A stretch of 12,927 bases of DNA from JBIKLM01 sp044375105 (GTDB lineage: Bacteria; Planctomycetota; UBA1135; GCA-002686595). Each line of letters begins with the position of its first letter. Position 1 is the first letter of the stretch. The translations under genes and the position numbers were made by a program. The stretch covers positions 1 to 12,927 of the forward strand of contig JBILNK010000124.1 in assembly GCA_044375105.1 (NCBI GenBank), given 5' to 3'. The notes beneath the pieces were generated by a model that had not been told where the DNA came from, searched no databases, and saw only the letters and a list, made by a program, of their open reading frames with translations. Below, one piece after another: positions 1 through 6,420 of the stretch.

Positions 1-474
1 CCCGGCGAGCGCCTCGGGGGCTTTCGCAGCGAGCCGATCGGAGCCGCCGCCAACGGCGTCCCGGCCAACGGCGTCCCTGCCAACGGAGCCAGCGCGGCCC
101 CCGGCCGCGGCCAGGCCGGCTCGCAGGTGCCCTTCCCCCTCGAGGCCGGGGACTTCGCCGGGGTGCTCGAGCTCCGCGCCTTCGGCCTGGAAGGCCGGCC
201 CGTGCGCCTGTGGCTCGAACTCGCGCCGGTCTTGGCGGGCGACCGCGCAGCCTGGCTCGCAGCGCCCGCGATGGCCGACCGGCGCCAGGAACTGGCCCGC
301 GGCGCCCTGATCGCGGGCAGCGCGCAGCTGCGCTGGTTCGATGCTTCCGGGCGGCTGCTGGAGCGCCGCGCCGTGCCGCTCGAGGCGCTCTGGTCCGGGC
401 AGGCCATGCGGCTTTCCTTGCCCTGGCCCGCCGGCCTGCGGCAGGCCGGGGTCGCTTTGCAGCTCGGGCTCTAG
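1..474 (+). CDS. 3' part of an unrecognised protein (5' end outside window)
   Basis: The frame is open from the first base and ends at TAG 472-474, so this is the last 157 codons of a longer gene. I do not recognise a family. The first visible ~40 residues are low complexity (Ala, Gly, Pro, Asn) with a repeated NGVPA unit, which reads like a flexible linker. From about codon 42 the sequence becomes an ordered, Leu-rich stretch of alternating hydrophobic residues (LELRAFGLEGRPVRLWLELAP, AQLRWFDASGRLLERRAVP, MRLSLPWPAG), as in a beta-sandwich domain. No cysteine, catalytic motif or membrane segment is visible. A GTG at 127 could be read as a start, but the open frame and same composition upstream make an off-window start more likely. 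It converges on the tRNase Z gene. The frame is probably real because of its codon pattern (G/C third positions); its function is unknown. Confidence 0.6.
   Translation, partial: PGERLGGFRSEPIGAAANGVPANGVPANGASAAPGRGQAGSQVPFPLEAGDFAGVLELRAFGLEGRPVRLWLELAPVLAGDRAAWLAAPAMADRRQELARGALIAGSAQLRWFDASGRLLERRAVPLEALWSGQAMRLSLPWPAGLRQAGVALQLGL
52..96 (+). repeat. 15-bp in-frame tandem repeat (NGVPA linker)
   Basis: Two near-identical 15-base units (52-66 and 67-81, differing at one base) are followed by a decayed third unit (82-96). Each begins AACGGCGTCCC. The unit is a multiple of three and encodes Asn-Gly-Val-Pro-Ala inside the partial gene's linker, so copy-number change would alter linker length without a frameshift. 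Confidence 0.8.
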
Positions 475-484
475 AGCCCGAGCT
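461..484. terminator. Perfect 24-bp palindrome at a convergent gene end (possible bidirectional terminator)
   Basis: The bases read identically on both strands, centred at 472/473, and include the TAG stop of the first gene. As RNA this gives a 10-bp stem (AGCUCGGGCU / AGCCCGAGCU) with a CUAG tetraloop from either strand. It lies in the 43-bp gap side of two convergent genes, which fits shared transcription termination. No U-run follows on either strand, so it is not a classic intrinsic terminator. Confidence 0.4.
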
Positions 485-517
485 CTGCCTGCGGCGCGGG
501 CCGCCGCGCGGGGATCC

Positions 518-1438
518 TCACAGGCGCTGCTGCTCGCCGGGGCCTTCACCGGTCGCCAGATCCGGCAGGACCGGCAGCTCCGTCAGCCCGGCGCCCGCGC
601 GCGGCGGAAGCAGGGCCCGGATGCGGGCCCGCTGGACCGGCGGCAGGTGGCGGTCGAGCAAGCGCTCGATCTCGCCGGGCCCGTAGCGGGCCGAAAAGTG
701 GTAGAGCCCGATGACCTCGTTCTCGAGGCGCTCGAGGTAGGGCAGCAGATCGAACAGATGCGTGTGGCCGGTCGAGCGGGCCTTCTCGACGGAAACCCGG
801 GCATCGAGGAAGGTGCATTCGATCAGCAGCACCTTGGCCTGCCGCACCCAGGCTTCGGCGGCGATCAGGTCCGGCAGGGTGTCGCCGGTGACGGCCAATT
901 CCAGGGTTTCGTAGGGCTCGGAGAGCTCGCGCTCTCCCCCGCGGGCCAGCTCGCGCAGCTTGGATTCGGGCAGGCCTTGGAATTGCGGCTTGAGGCGTTT
1001 GCGTCGGCTGAAAAAGGCGTAGCCCTGGCTCGGCACGGTGTGCTGCGTGGCGAAGGGCCGCACCCACAGGTCGGGACGCAGGGCGTGGGTGTCGCCGGGG
1101 CCGAGGGGCAGGAGCCCGTGGGGCAGCTCGCTCTGGTCCAGCTCGCGCCAGGCCGCGAAGAGGCGCGCCAGGGGCTCCATGGCGCTGCGCGGCACCACGT
1201 AGGTCGGCCGGGGCATGCGCAGCAGCGAGCGCGTGGCGCAGTGGTAGGCGACCCCGCCCAGGTGGTCCATGTGGGCGTGGGTGAAGAGCACCGTGTCGCG
1301 CGCCAGGAGGTGCGGCGGGCAGCGGCCGATGTCCAGGCACAGGCGCCACTCGGGCAGGTCCACGCTGGTCTCGAGCCCGCCGACCGAATCGATCCGCAGG
1401 GCCAGAGCGCCGAGGCGGTGGGGGGGCTCCGGGACCAT
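518..1438 (-). CDS. rnz: tRNase Z (ribonuclease Z), short plant-like form
   Basis: A 306-residue metallo-beta-lactamase-fold endonuclease, expected to cut the 3' trailer from tRNA precursors in the cytoplasm before CCA addition. Zinc ligands are visible in order: HAHMDH at residues 54-59, H133, D186 in GDT, and H247 in YHFSARY. There is also the HTH pair at 225-227. From memory, long stretches follow the Arabidopsis short enzyme TRZ1: GGLETSVDLP (20-29), LDIGRCP (35-41), YHCATRSLLRM (65-75), LDQSELPH (100-107), VPSQGY (135-140), ECTFLDARVSVEKAR (207-221). The extra C-terminal ~25 residues are low complexity. The ATG at 1436-1438 sits just before the conserved core and has no close Shine-Dalgarno site. 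It is divergent from the adenosyltransferase gene and convergent with the partial gene. Family call is firm; substrate identity is inferred from homology. Confidence 0.9.
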   Translation of the reverse strand: MVPEPPHRLGALALRIDSVGGLETSVDLPEWRLCLDIGRCPPHLLARDTVLFTHAHMDHLGGVAYHCATRSLLRMPRPTYVVPRSAMEPLARLFAAWRELDQSELPHGLLPLGPGDTHALRPDLWVRPFATQHTVPSQGYAFFSRRKRLKPQFQGLPESKLRELARGGERELSEPYETLELAVTGDTLPDLIAAEAWVRQAKVLLIECTFLDARVSVEKARSTGHTHLFDLLPYLERLENEVIGLYHFSARYGPGEIERLLDRHLPPVQRARIRALLPPRAGAGLTELPVLPDLATGEGPGEQQRL

Positions 1439-1444
1439 CCGGGC

Positions 1445-1450
1445 AGCTTA
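1445..1450 (-). promoter_or_regulatory. TAAGCT, possible -10 of a leaderless rnz transcript
   Basis: On the minus strand TAAGCT ends 6 nt before the ATG of the tRNase Z gene. It fits TAnnnT, and a start site 6-7 nt downstream would put the mRNA 5' end at or next to the ATG. No recognisable -35 and no well-placed Shine-Dalgarno site are seen (an AGGGA lies 13 nt before the ATG, too far). Confidence 0.35.
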
Positions 1451-1556
1451 GTCCCTGCCGCGCCCGCGCGCCGCCGCGGCGCAGGGCCCGCCCGCCGGCG
1501 TCCTCCCGGGCCGGATCGGCCGGGCGCTCGGCCCAGGGGCCGCCAAAAAGGGGCTT

Positions 1557-1585
1557 TTGTGCTCCCCTCCGGCATCCGATAGGTT
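1557..1585 (+). promoter_or_regulatory. Candidate sigma-70-type promoter for the adenosyltransferase gene
   Basis: TTGTGC (1557-1562) and TAGGTT (1580-1585) are separated by exactly 17 bp, in one of the few less GC-rich patches of the divergent spacer. Each hexamer matches only the core positions of the consensus. Transcription would start near 1592 and give a leader of about 100 nt. I looked for a cobalamin riboswitch in this leader and saw no B12 box. Confidence 0.3.
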
Positions 1586-1693
1586 CCGCTTGGCCGGCGC
1601 CCCCGGATCGCCCCGCGGGGGCTCCGAGCGGCGCTGCAGCCCGCTTTTCCCCCTGCTCGAGCGCCGCCCGGCCTGACCGGGCTCCCCCCCCCG

Positions 1694-2266
1694 ATGGCCG
1701 TCCACCTGACCCGCATCTACACCCGCACCGGCGACGACGGCTCCACCGGTCTTGGCGATGGCTCGCGGGTCTACAAGGACCATCTGCGGGTCGAGGCCTA
1801 CGGCACGGTCGACGAGCTCAATTCGACCCTGGGCCTGTGCGTCCTGCACAGCGCCAAGGGCCCCCTGACGCCGATCCTGCAGGCGATCCAGAACGACCTG
1901 TTCGACGTGGGCGCGGACCTGTGCGTGCCCGGCGAAGCCGGCGCGCGCCTGCGCATTCCCGCGGGCTACGTGGAGCGCCTGGAGCGCTGGATCGACGAGC
2001 ACAACGCGCGCCTCCAGCCGCTCAATTCGTTCATCCTGCCGGGGGGCGAGCCCCTGGCGGCCTGGCTGCATCTGGCGCGCACCGTGGCGCGCCGCGCCGA
2101 GCGCTGCGTGACCGAGCTGCTGCACGACCCGGCCGAGGCCGGCCGCGTGAACCTCGAGGTGGTGCGCTACCTGAACCGGCTCTCCGACCTGCTGTTCGTG
2201 CTGGCGCGCATCGCCAATCAAGAGGGCCGCGCGGACGTGCTCTGGGTGCCGGGCAAGAACCGCTGA
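1694..2266 (+). CDS. pduO: PduO-type ATP:cob(I)alamin adenosyltransferase
   Basis: This 190-residue enzyme transfers the 5'-deoxyadenosyl group of ATP to cob(I)alamin or cob(I)yrinic acid diamide, giving the coenzyme B12 form used by enzymes such as methylmalonyl-CoA mutase. The family's markers appear in order: the ATP-binding N-terminus TRTGDDGSTGL (10-20), VEAYGTVDELNS (33-44), SFILPGG (112-118), the arginine-rich helix ARTVARRAER (128-137) and YLNRLSDLLFVLAR (159-172). R129, R133, R134 and E136 match human MMAB residues R186, R190, R191 and E193, sites of disease mutations. Length is normal for a stand-alone domain. The ATG at 1694 is the only sensible start, since the motif begins eight residues later; no Shine-Dalgarno site precedes it. 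It appears monocistronic, and no B12 biosynthesis or B12-dependent gene is next to it. Confidence 0.93.
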   Translation: MAVHLTRIYTRTGDDGSTGLGDGSRVYKDHLRVEAYGTVDELNSTLGLCVLHSAKGPLTPILQAIQNDLFDVGADLCVPGEAGARLRIPAGYVERLERWIDEHNARLQPLNSFILPGGEPLAAWLHLARTVARRAERCVTELLHDPAEAGRVNLEVVRYLNRLSDLLFVLARIANQEGRADVLWVPGKNR

Positions 2267-2279
2267 TTTTTCGGTTGGA

Positions 2280-2312
2280 GTCTTCCTGCTCGCCTGCCGG
2301 CGGCAGGAAGGC
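2280..2312 (+). terminator. Stem-loop after the adenosyltransferase gene
   Basis: CTTCCTGC (2282-2289) pairs with GCAGGAAG (2303-2310), extendable by one U-G and one G-C pair, around a 13-nt loop. An alternative inner stem CCTGCC/GGCAGG (2293-2298, 2302-2307) is mutually exclusive with it. It lies 13 nt after the stop, as expected for a 3' end structure. No T-run follows; the only T5 run (2267-2271) is directly after the stop and precedes the hairpin. Confidence 0.35.
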
Positions 2313-2656
2313 CAAGCGACAGGGAGCGTACCAGGCTTGTCCGGGGCGCGAGCGGGAGGGATGCGTGCGCTCGTCGGCGGACCGGAAGAGTTCCGAGGCT
2401 TCGGGCACGCGCGGGGCTGCGCGGGTTTCGGCCGACGGGGGTGAGCGACGGGAGTGAGCGGCGGGGGGGCGGCGCGCCGCGATCGGGCCGACGGCTTTGG
2501 ACCGCCAGCGGGCCAGGCGCCGATCCTGCCGCCCCCTCGGAGCGGCGGCGGCGCGATCGGCGACGGAGCCTTGGATCCGGGGCCGGCGTCCTGCGACGAT
2601 TGCGGGGTCTGTCGCGATGGTCGAAGGCGACTGGCCCCGGGGCCGCGGTCGGTCGC

Positions 2657-2681
2657 GGGTGGGGCGGGGGGGGGGCTTGGG
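2657..2681 (+). other. G-quadruplex-type run with a G10 tract
   Basis: GGG (2657-2659), GGGG (2661-2664), ten G (2666-2675) and GGG (2679-2681) are separated by 1-3 bases. This fits the G3+N1-7 four-tract rule on the plus strand. It lies about 230 bp before miaE. The G10 run is also prone to slippage and to assembly error. Confidence 0.6.
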
Positions 2682-2754
2682 CAGTCGCGGCGGGGCCGGC
2701 AGGGTGGGGCGCTCGAGCGGGCTGGGTCGGCTGGCTTCGTTCGGTCGGATCCGG

Positions 2755-2794
2755 TCGGTTCGGCCGGCCGGGCTAACCCGGTCGGTCGGACTGG
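2755..2794 (+). other. 18-bp stem-loop stable only as plus-strand RNA
   Basis: Bases 2755-2772 pair with 2777-2794 without interruption around a CUAA loop (2773-2776). I counted 12 G-C pairs, one A-U pair and five G-U wobbles by hand. On the minus strand each wobble becomes an A-C mismatch, so the fold favours a plus-strand transcript. It lies 120 nt before miaE and could be leader RNA, a small RNA or a chance product of the GGTCGG repetition. Confidence 0.4.
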
Positions 2795-2899
2795 GGTCGC
2801 TGGCCTTCGGCGCGCTGGGCCGTACGGGCGATCCGGGTGGGGCTGCTCGAGCGTTGGGGCGGGCGTCGTCGGATCCCCCGGTTGGATCGGGGGGGCCGT

Positions 2900-2905
2900 T
2901 AGGAT
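2900..2905 (+). promoter_or_regulatory. TAGGAT before miaE: possible leaderless -10 or AGGA ribosome site
   Basis: TAGGAT ends 8 nt before the miaE ATG, the spacing of a -10 element for a leaderless mRNA. The same bases contain AGGA (2901-2904), 9 nt before the ATG, which could instead be a Shine-Dalgarno site. No -35 hexamer is visible at 16-18 bp upstream. The two readings exclude each other and a 5'-end map would settle it. Confidence 0.35.
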
Positions 2906-2913
2906 CCTGGCCC

Positions 2914-3486
2914 ATGTTCGAGCTCGGCTATCAGACCCCGCCGGCCTGGGCCTTGGCGGCAGGCGCGGCGCCCCTCGAGCTGCTCTCGGACCACGCCCAC
3001 AACGAGCTGCGGGCGGCCGCTTCGGCCCAGGGGCTGATCCTGCGGCGGCCGCGGCTTTCGCGGCTGGTCGAGCGCCTGGGGGCCCTGGCGGCCGAGGAAC
3101 TCGACCATTTCCGGCGCGTGCACCGGCTGCTGCTGTCCCTGGGCGGTTCCCTGGCCCCGCCGGAGCCGAGCCCCTACGTGGAGGGTCTGCTGCGCGGGCG
3201 CGGCGAGCTGCTCGAGCGCCTCTTGGCGGCGGCCCTGATCGAGGCCCGCAGCCTGGAGCGCTTCGAGCTGCTGGCCGAGCACCTGCCCGCGCCCCTCGGG
3301 CCGCTGTATGCGGAGCTGGCCCCCAGCGAGCGCGGCCACGCGCACCTGTTCGTCAAGCTGGCCGAGGAGCTGTTCCCGCCGGCCGAGGTGCGGGCGGCCC
3401 TCGCGGCGACGATCGCCCGCGAGGCGGCGCTGGTGGCGGGCCTGCCCTTCGCTCCGCGCATGCATTCCGGCGCGCCCCCGGCCTGA
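2914..3486 (+). CDS. miaE: tRNA-(ms2io6A)-hydroxylase MiaE
   Basis: A 190-residue non-haem di-iron monooxygenase that uses O2 to hydroxylate the isopentenyl group of ms2i6A at tRNA position 37, after MiaA and MiaB have acted. The ferritin-like four-helix metal site is complete: E31 in DHAHNELRA, E62 and H65 in EELDHF, E110 in ALIEARSLERF, and E139 and H142 in SERGHAH, that is, two E..ExxH sets. The length matches the shorter MiaE proteins. The ATG at 2914 begins 26 residues before the first helix motif. The frame stays open about 140 codons further upstream, but that part has atypical codons and no family similarity, so I exclude it. It is followed after 15 nt by the MBOAT gene, probably on one mRNA. 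The family is well known in gammaproteobacteria; its presence implies an aerobic host with io6A-modified tRNA. Confidence 0.93.
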   Translation: MFELGYQTPPAWALAAGAAPLELLSDHAHNELRAAASAQGLILRRPRLSRLVERLGALAAEELDHFRRVHRLLLSLGGSLAPPEPSPYVEGLLRGRGELLERLLAAALIEARSLERFELLAEHLPAPLGPLYAELAPSERGHAHLFVKLAEELFPPAEVRAALAATIAREAALVAGLPFAPRMHSGAPPA

Positions 3487-3501
3487 GCCCACGACCCGCC
3501 C

Positions 3502-4953
3502 GTGCCCTTCAACGCGCGCCTGTTCCTGTTCGGCTTCCTGCCGATCGTGCTGCTGGGGGTGCTGGCGATCGAGTTCGCCACGCGGCGGATCGATCCCAGC
3601 GGCGCACGCTTCGGCCAGCGCCTCCAGAACGCCTTCCTGCTGGCGGCGAGCCTGTTGTTCTACGCCTGGGGCGAGGACAAGCACCTGCTCTGGATGCTGC
3701 TCTCGATCGGCGGCAATTTCGTCCTGGGCCGGCGCATCGGCGGGGAGCGCGCCCGCGGCGGCGACGGGCGCCTGACCCTGGCCTTCGGCGTGGCCTTGAA
3801 CCTGTGCCTCCTGGGCTGGTTCAAGTACGCCAACTTCTTCCTCGGGCCCTTCGTCGACGGCTGGGTCCAGGTGGCGCTGCCGATCGGCATCTCCTTCTAC
3901 ACCTTCCAGGCGCTCTCGTTCCTGGTCGATGTGCAGCGCGGTCAGGCCAAGCCCCCGGACAGCCCGATCGACTTCGCGCTCTACATCGCCCTGTTCCCGC
4001 AGCTGATCGCCGGCCCGATCGTGCGCTACGCGGATCTGGCGGCGGAACTGGCCGAACGGCGGATCCGCCTGGATCTGTTCGCCAGCGGTGTGCGCCGCTT
4101 CGCCATCGGCCTCTCCAAGAAGGTGTTGATCGCCGACATGGCGGCGCGCACCGCGGACCAGGCCTTCGGCCTGCCCGCGGAGCAGCTCTCGCCGGGTCTG
4201 GCCTGGGCCGGCACGATCGCCTATTCGGTGCAGATCTACTTCGACTTCTCAGGTTATTCCGACATGGCCATCGGCCTCGGCCGCATGCTCGGGATGCGTT
4301 TCCGCGAGAATTTCGACTGGCCCTACATCTCGCGCTCGATCACCGAATATTGGCGCCGCTGGCACCTGTCCCTCTCGACCTGGTTCCGCGACTACCTCTA
4401 CATCCCCCTGGGCGGCAACCGCCGCGGAGCGCTGCGCACCTACCTCAACCTGGCGGCGATTTTCCTCCTGTGCGGCCTGTGGCACGGGGCCGCCTGGACG
4501 TATGTCCTGTGGGGTGGCTTCCAGGGGCTGTTCCTGATCCTCGAGCGCCTGTTCGTCGGGCGCTGGCTCGAGCGCCTGTGGCGGCCGCTCGCGCACGTCT
4601 ACATGCACCTGGTGCTGCTGCTGGGCTGGGTCCTGTTCCGCTCGGCGGACCTCGAGCAGGCCGGCCACTACTATCGTGCGCTGGTGGGCCTGTCCGCTCC
4701 GGTCGAGGCCGTCTATCGCGAAGGCTGGTACATCGGCGAGCGCTTCTGGATCTCGCTGGCCCTGGGCGCCCTGTGTTCGCTGCCCTGGGTGCAGCTGTGG
4801 TGGCGGCTCGAGCGCCAGGCCCGCGCTGCGCGGCCCGGCCTGCACGCCGCGCTCGGGCTTGTCGGCAACCTGGCCGCCCTGGGCCTCTTGGCCCTGGCCC
4901 TGGCGCGCGCTGCGGCCCAGACCCAGAGCCCGTTCATCTATTTCCGCTTCTGA
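3502..4953 (+). CDS. MBOAT membrane O-acyltransferase (AlgI-like)
   Basis: A 483-residue multi-pass membrane protein. AlgI-type members pass acetyl groups from a cytoplasmic donor across the membrane for O-acetylation of exported polysaccharide. Family signatures: the N-terminus FLFGFLPIVLLGVL (8-21), LPIGISFYTFQALSFLVD (126-143), FPQLIAGPIVRY (165-176), FDFSGYSDMAIGLGRMLG (247-264), the WRRWHLSLSTWFRDYLYIPL block (284-303) with H288, and CGLWHGAAW (324-332) with the invariant, presumably catalytic H328. The start is GTG at 3502, because the next residues MPFN..LFLFGFLPIVLL match the family N-terminus; no Shine-Dalgarno site is seen, so coupling to miaE is likely. It is 6 nt ahead of an AlgX-like partner, the usual pairing. 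The acyl acceptor cannot be told from sequence; alginate itself is not implied. Confidence 0.93.
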   Translation: MPFNARLFLFGFLPIVLLGVLAIEFATRRIDPSGARFGQRLQNAFLLAASLLFYAWGEDKHLLWMLLSIGGNFVLGRRIGGERARGGDGRLTLAFGVALNLCLLGWFKYANFFLGPFVDGWVQVALPIGISFYTFQALSFLVDVQRGQAKPPDSPIDFALYIALFPQLIAGPIVRYADLAAELAERRIRLDLFASGVRRFAIGLSKKVLIADMAARTADQAFGLPAEQLSPGLAWAGTIAYSVQIYFDFSGYSDMAIGLGRMLGMRFRENFDWPYISRSITEYWRRWHLSLSTWFRDYLYIPLGGNRRGALRTYLNLAAIFLLCGLWHGAAWTYVLWGGFQGLFLILERLFVGRWLERLWRPLAHVYMHLVLLLGWVLFRSADLEQAGHYYRALVGLSAPVEAVYREGWYIGERFWISLALGALCSLPWVQLWWRLERQARAARPGLHAALGLVGNLAALGLLALALARAAAQTQSPFIYFRF

Positions 4954-4959
4954 TCCGCC

Positions 4960-6420
4960 ATGGCAAACCGGCTCTCCCGCTGGGCTGATGGGCTGACCGC
5001 CCTGGCCTTCGTCGCCGCCCTGGGGGCGCCGCTCTCGCGCTGGCTGCTCGAGGGCCGGCCGGACCAGAGCGTGGCGCGCGAGCAGCGCACGGCCGCGCCC
5101 TGGCCCGCGGCCCCGCTCGGCGAAAGCGCCCGGCGCGCCTTCCCGCGCGCCTTCGAGCGCTGGTTCGACGATCGTTTCCCCTTCCGGCGCGCGCTCCTGC
5201 AGCTCAACAACCGGCTGCTGTGGAGCGTCCTGGGCTCGATCCCCGACGATTCGATGGTGCGCGGCAAGGCGGGCTGGCTGTTCCTGGCCGGCGACGAGGC
5301 CATGGGGCTCTATCGGGGCCACGATCTGTTCGAGCCGGCCGAGCTCGACGCCTGGATCGAGGCCTACGACGGCTTCCGGGACTGGCTGGCGGCCCGCGAT
5401 TGCCTGTATCTGCTGCTGCTCGGGCCCGACAAGCAGGGCATCTATCCGGAGTTCCTGCCCGATTGGATCCAGCGCGAGGGGCCGCGCACGCGCACGGACC
5501 AGTTCTTCGAGGCCTTGGCGGCGAGGAGCGAGATCCCGGTGATCGACCTGCGCCCGACCCTGCTGGCGCACAAGGGCGACGGGCTGCTGTATTTCCCCCA
5601 CGGCACGCACTGGAACGATCGCGGCTCCTGGTACGGCTACCTGGCCCTGATCGAGCAATTGAAAGCACGCTTCCCGGTCCAGCGCCCGCTGCCGCGCAGC
5701 GCCTTCAAGGAATACGACCGCCGCCGGGTCGATCGCCTCTGGATCGGCGACACCTGGTTCGAGCGCTGGCACCTGGATCAAGCGATCCCCCAGGAAGCGG
5801 CGGTGCTCGAATACGAGCTTTCTCCGACCTTCAGCCTGGTGCCCGATTCCCTGCGCCGTGGTTCCTCCGGACTGGTCGAGGGCCGCACCCGCAATTCCCT
5901 CGATTTCCTGCCCAAGGGGCTGCTGCTGTCCGACTCCTACGGCGAGTGGCTGTGGCCCTTCCTGGCGCACCATTTCCGCGAATTCGTCTCAGAAAAAAGC
6001 GTACGGTTCCCGCTCGGCATGATCGAGCGCGAGCGTCCCGACGTGGTCTTGCAGGTGCGGGTCGAGCGGTTCCTGATGGCGCCGCTCGAGCGACCCGTAT
6101 TCGACCCAGAGGAGCTCGCCCTGTGCCGGGCCTGGAACGCGGCCCCGGACCTTTCGGCCAGCGCCCAGGGCGCGGCCGCCCGCGAGCCCTTCGCGGCCCT
6201 GCCTGGCGAGCAGGGGCTCCTGCGCCTCGAGTTCGAGCCCGGCGAGCCCCTCGAATGCACGCTGTTGCCCGGCGACGCGGGCTCTCAAGCGCTGCCCCTG
6301 CGCCTGCCGTCCGAGCGGCGCTTCCTGTTCGCGCATGGCCCGGCGCAGGGCCTGGGCGGGGCCCGGCTGGTCCTGCCGCCGGCGGCCGAGGCGCGGCTGC
6401 TCGCCTGGGCGCGGCGCTGA
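4960..6420 (+). CDS. AlgX/AlgJ-like SGNH (DHHW) protein, predicted O-acetylation partner
   Basis: A 486-residue protein with one hydrophobic N-terminal segment (about 11-30), so probably membrane-anchored with an exported SGNH-type domain. In AlgX/AlgJ the domain receives acetyl from the MBOAT protein and moves it to polysaccharide. Visible landmarks: RGKAGWLFLAGD (101-112), LLGPDKQGIYPEFLP (153-167), FPHGTHWND (212-220) with H217, LLLSDSYGEWLWPF (321-334) with candidate nucleophile S326, and PDVVLQVRVERFL (360-372). The position before T-H-W that is Asp in AlgX (D-x-H-W) is Gly215 here. The last ~100 residues form a separate, probably beta-rich module (LLRLEFEPGEPLECTLLP). ATG at 4960 lies 6 nt after the MBOAT stop, indicating an operon. 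It is a paralogue of the minus-strand gene at the right edge. Family membership is good; catalysis is uncertain because of the missing Asp. Confidence 0.85.
   Translation: MANRLSRWADGLTALAFVAALGAPLSRWLLEGRPDQSVAREQRTAAPWPAAPLGESARRAFPRAFERWFDDRFPFRRALLQLNNRLLWSVLGSIPDDSMVRGKAGWLFLAGDEAMGLYRGHDLFEPAELDAWIEAYDGFRDWLAARDCLYLLLLGPDKQGIYPEFLPDWIQREGPRTRTDQFFEALAARSEIPVIDLRPTLLAHKGDGLLYFPHGTHWNDRGSWYGYLALIEQLKARFPVQRPLPRSAFKEYDRRRVDRLWIGDTWFERWHLDQAIPQEAAVLEYELSPTFSLVPDSLRRGSSGLVEGRTRNSLDFLPKGLLLSDSYGEWLWPFLAHHFREFVSEKSVRFPLGMIERERPDVVLQVRVERFLMAPLERPVFDPEELALCRAWNAAPDLSASAQGAAAREPFAALPGEQGLLRLEFEPGEPLECTLLPGDAGSQALPLRLPSERRFLFAHGPAQGLGGARLVLPPAAEARLLAWARR

Larger units (their letters stand above)
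2267..2913. other. 647-bp G-skewed spacer without a convincing gene
   Basis: All long open frames across this stretch translate to Arg/Gly/Ser/Pro-rich sequence without family motifs. The frame continuous with miaE uses many GGT, GGA, CGT and TCG codons unlike the real genes here, so I judge it non-coding. From about 2640 to 2900 the plus strand is strongly G-rich, with scattered GGTCGG words. It contains a G-quadruplex-type run and a long stem-loop, listed separately. No tRNA T-loop, RNase P, tmRNA or SRP signature was found. Confidence 0.6.

Noticed and set aside
341..1582. Plus-strand frame of 413 codons opposite the tRNase Z gene
   Set aside because: Antisense shadow of a gene whose motifs are unambiguous; its translation is Gly/Gln/Ala-rich without family features.
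1586..1693. Possible cobalamin riboswitch before the adenosyltransferase gene
   Set aside because: No B12-box sequence or recognisable kissing-loop layout; the ~100-nt leader is too short for a full element.
2497..2913. N-terminal extension of about 140 residues on MiaE
   Set aside because: Although in frame and open, it is low-complexity Gly/Arg/Ser with atypical codons. The MiaE family starts near the ATG at 2914, where an AGGA or TAGGAT element is suitably placed.
2031..2915. Minus-strand frame of 294 codons, Pro/Arg/Ser-rich
   Set aside because: It overlaps the adenosyltransferase gene and has no domain, no fitting codon pattern and no ribosome site; it reflects G skew on the other strand.
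2454..4988. Very long plus-strand open frame (844 codons) across the spacer, miaE and the MBOAT gene
   Set aside because: It is an out-of-frame Arg/Ala/Gly/Pro-rich reading over two well-identified genes. Long shadow frames are normal at this GC content because stop codons are rare.
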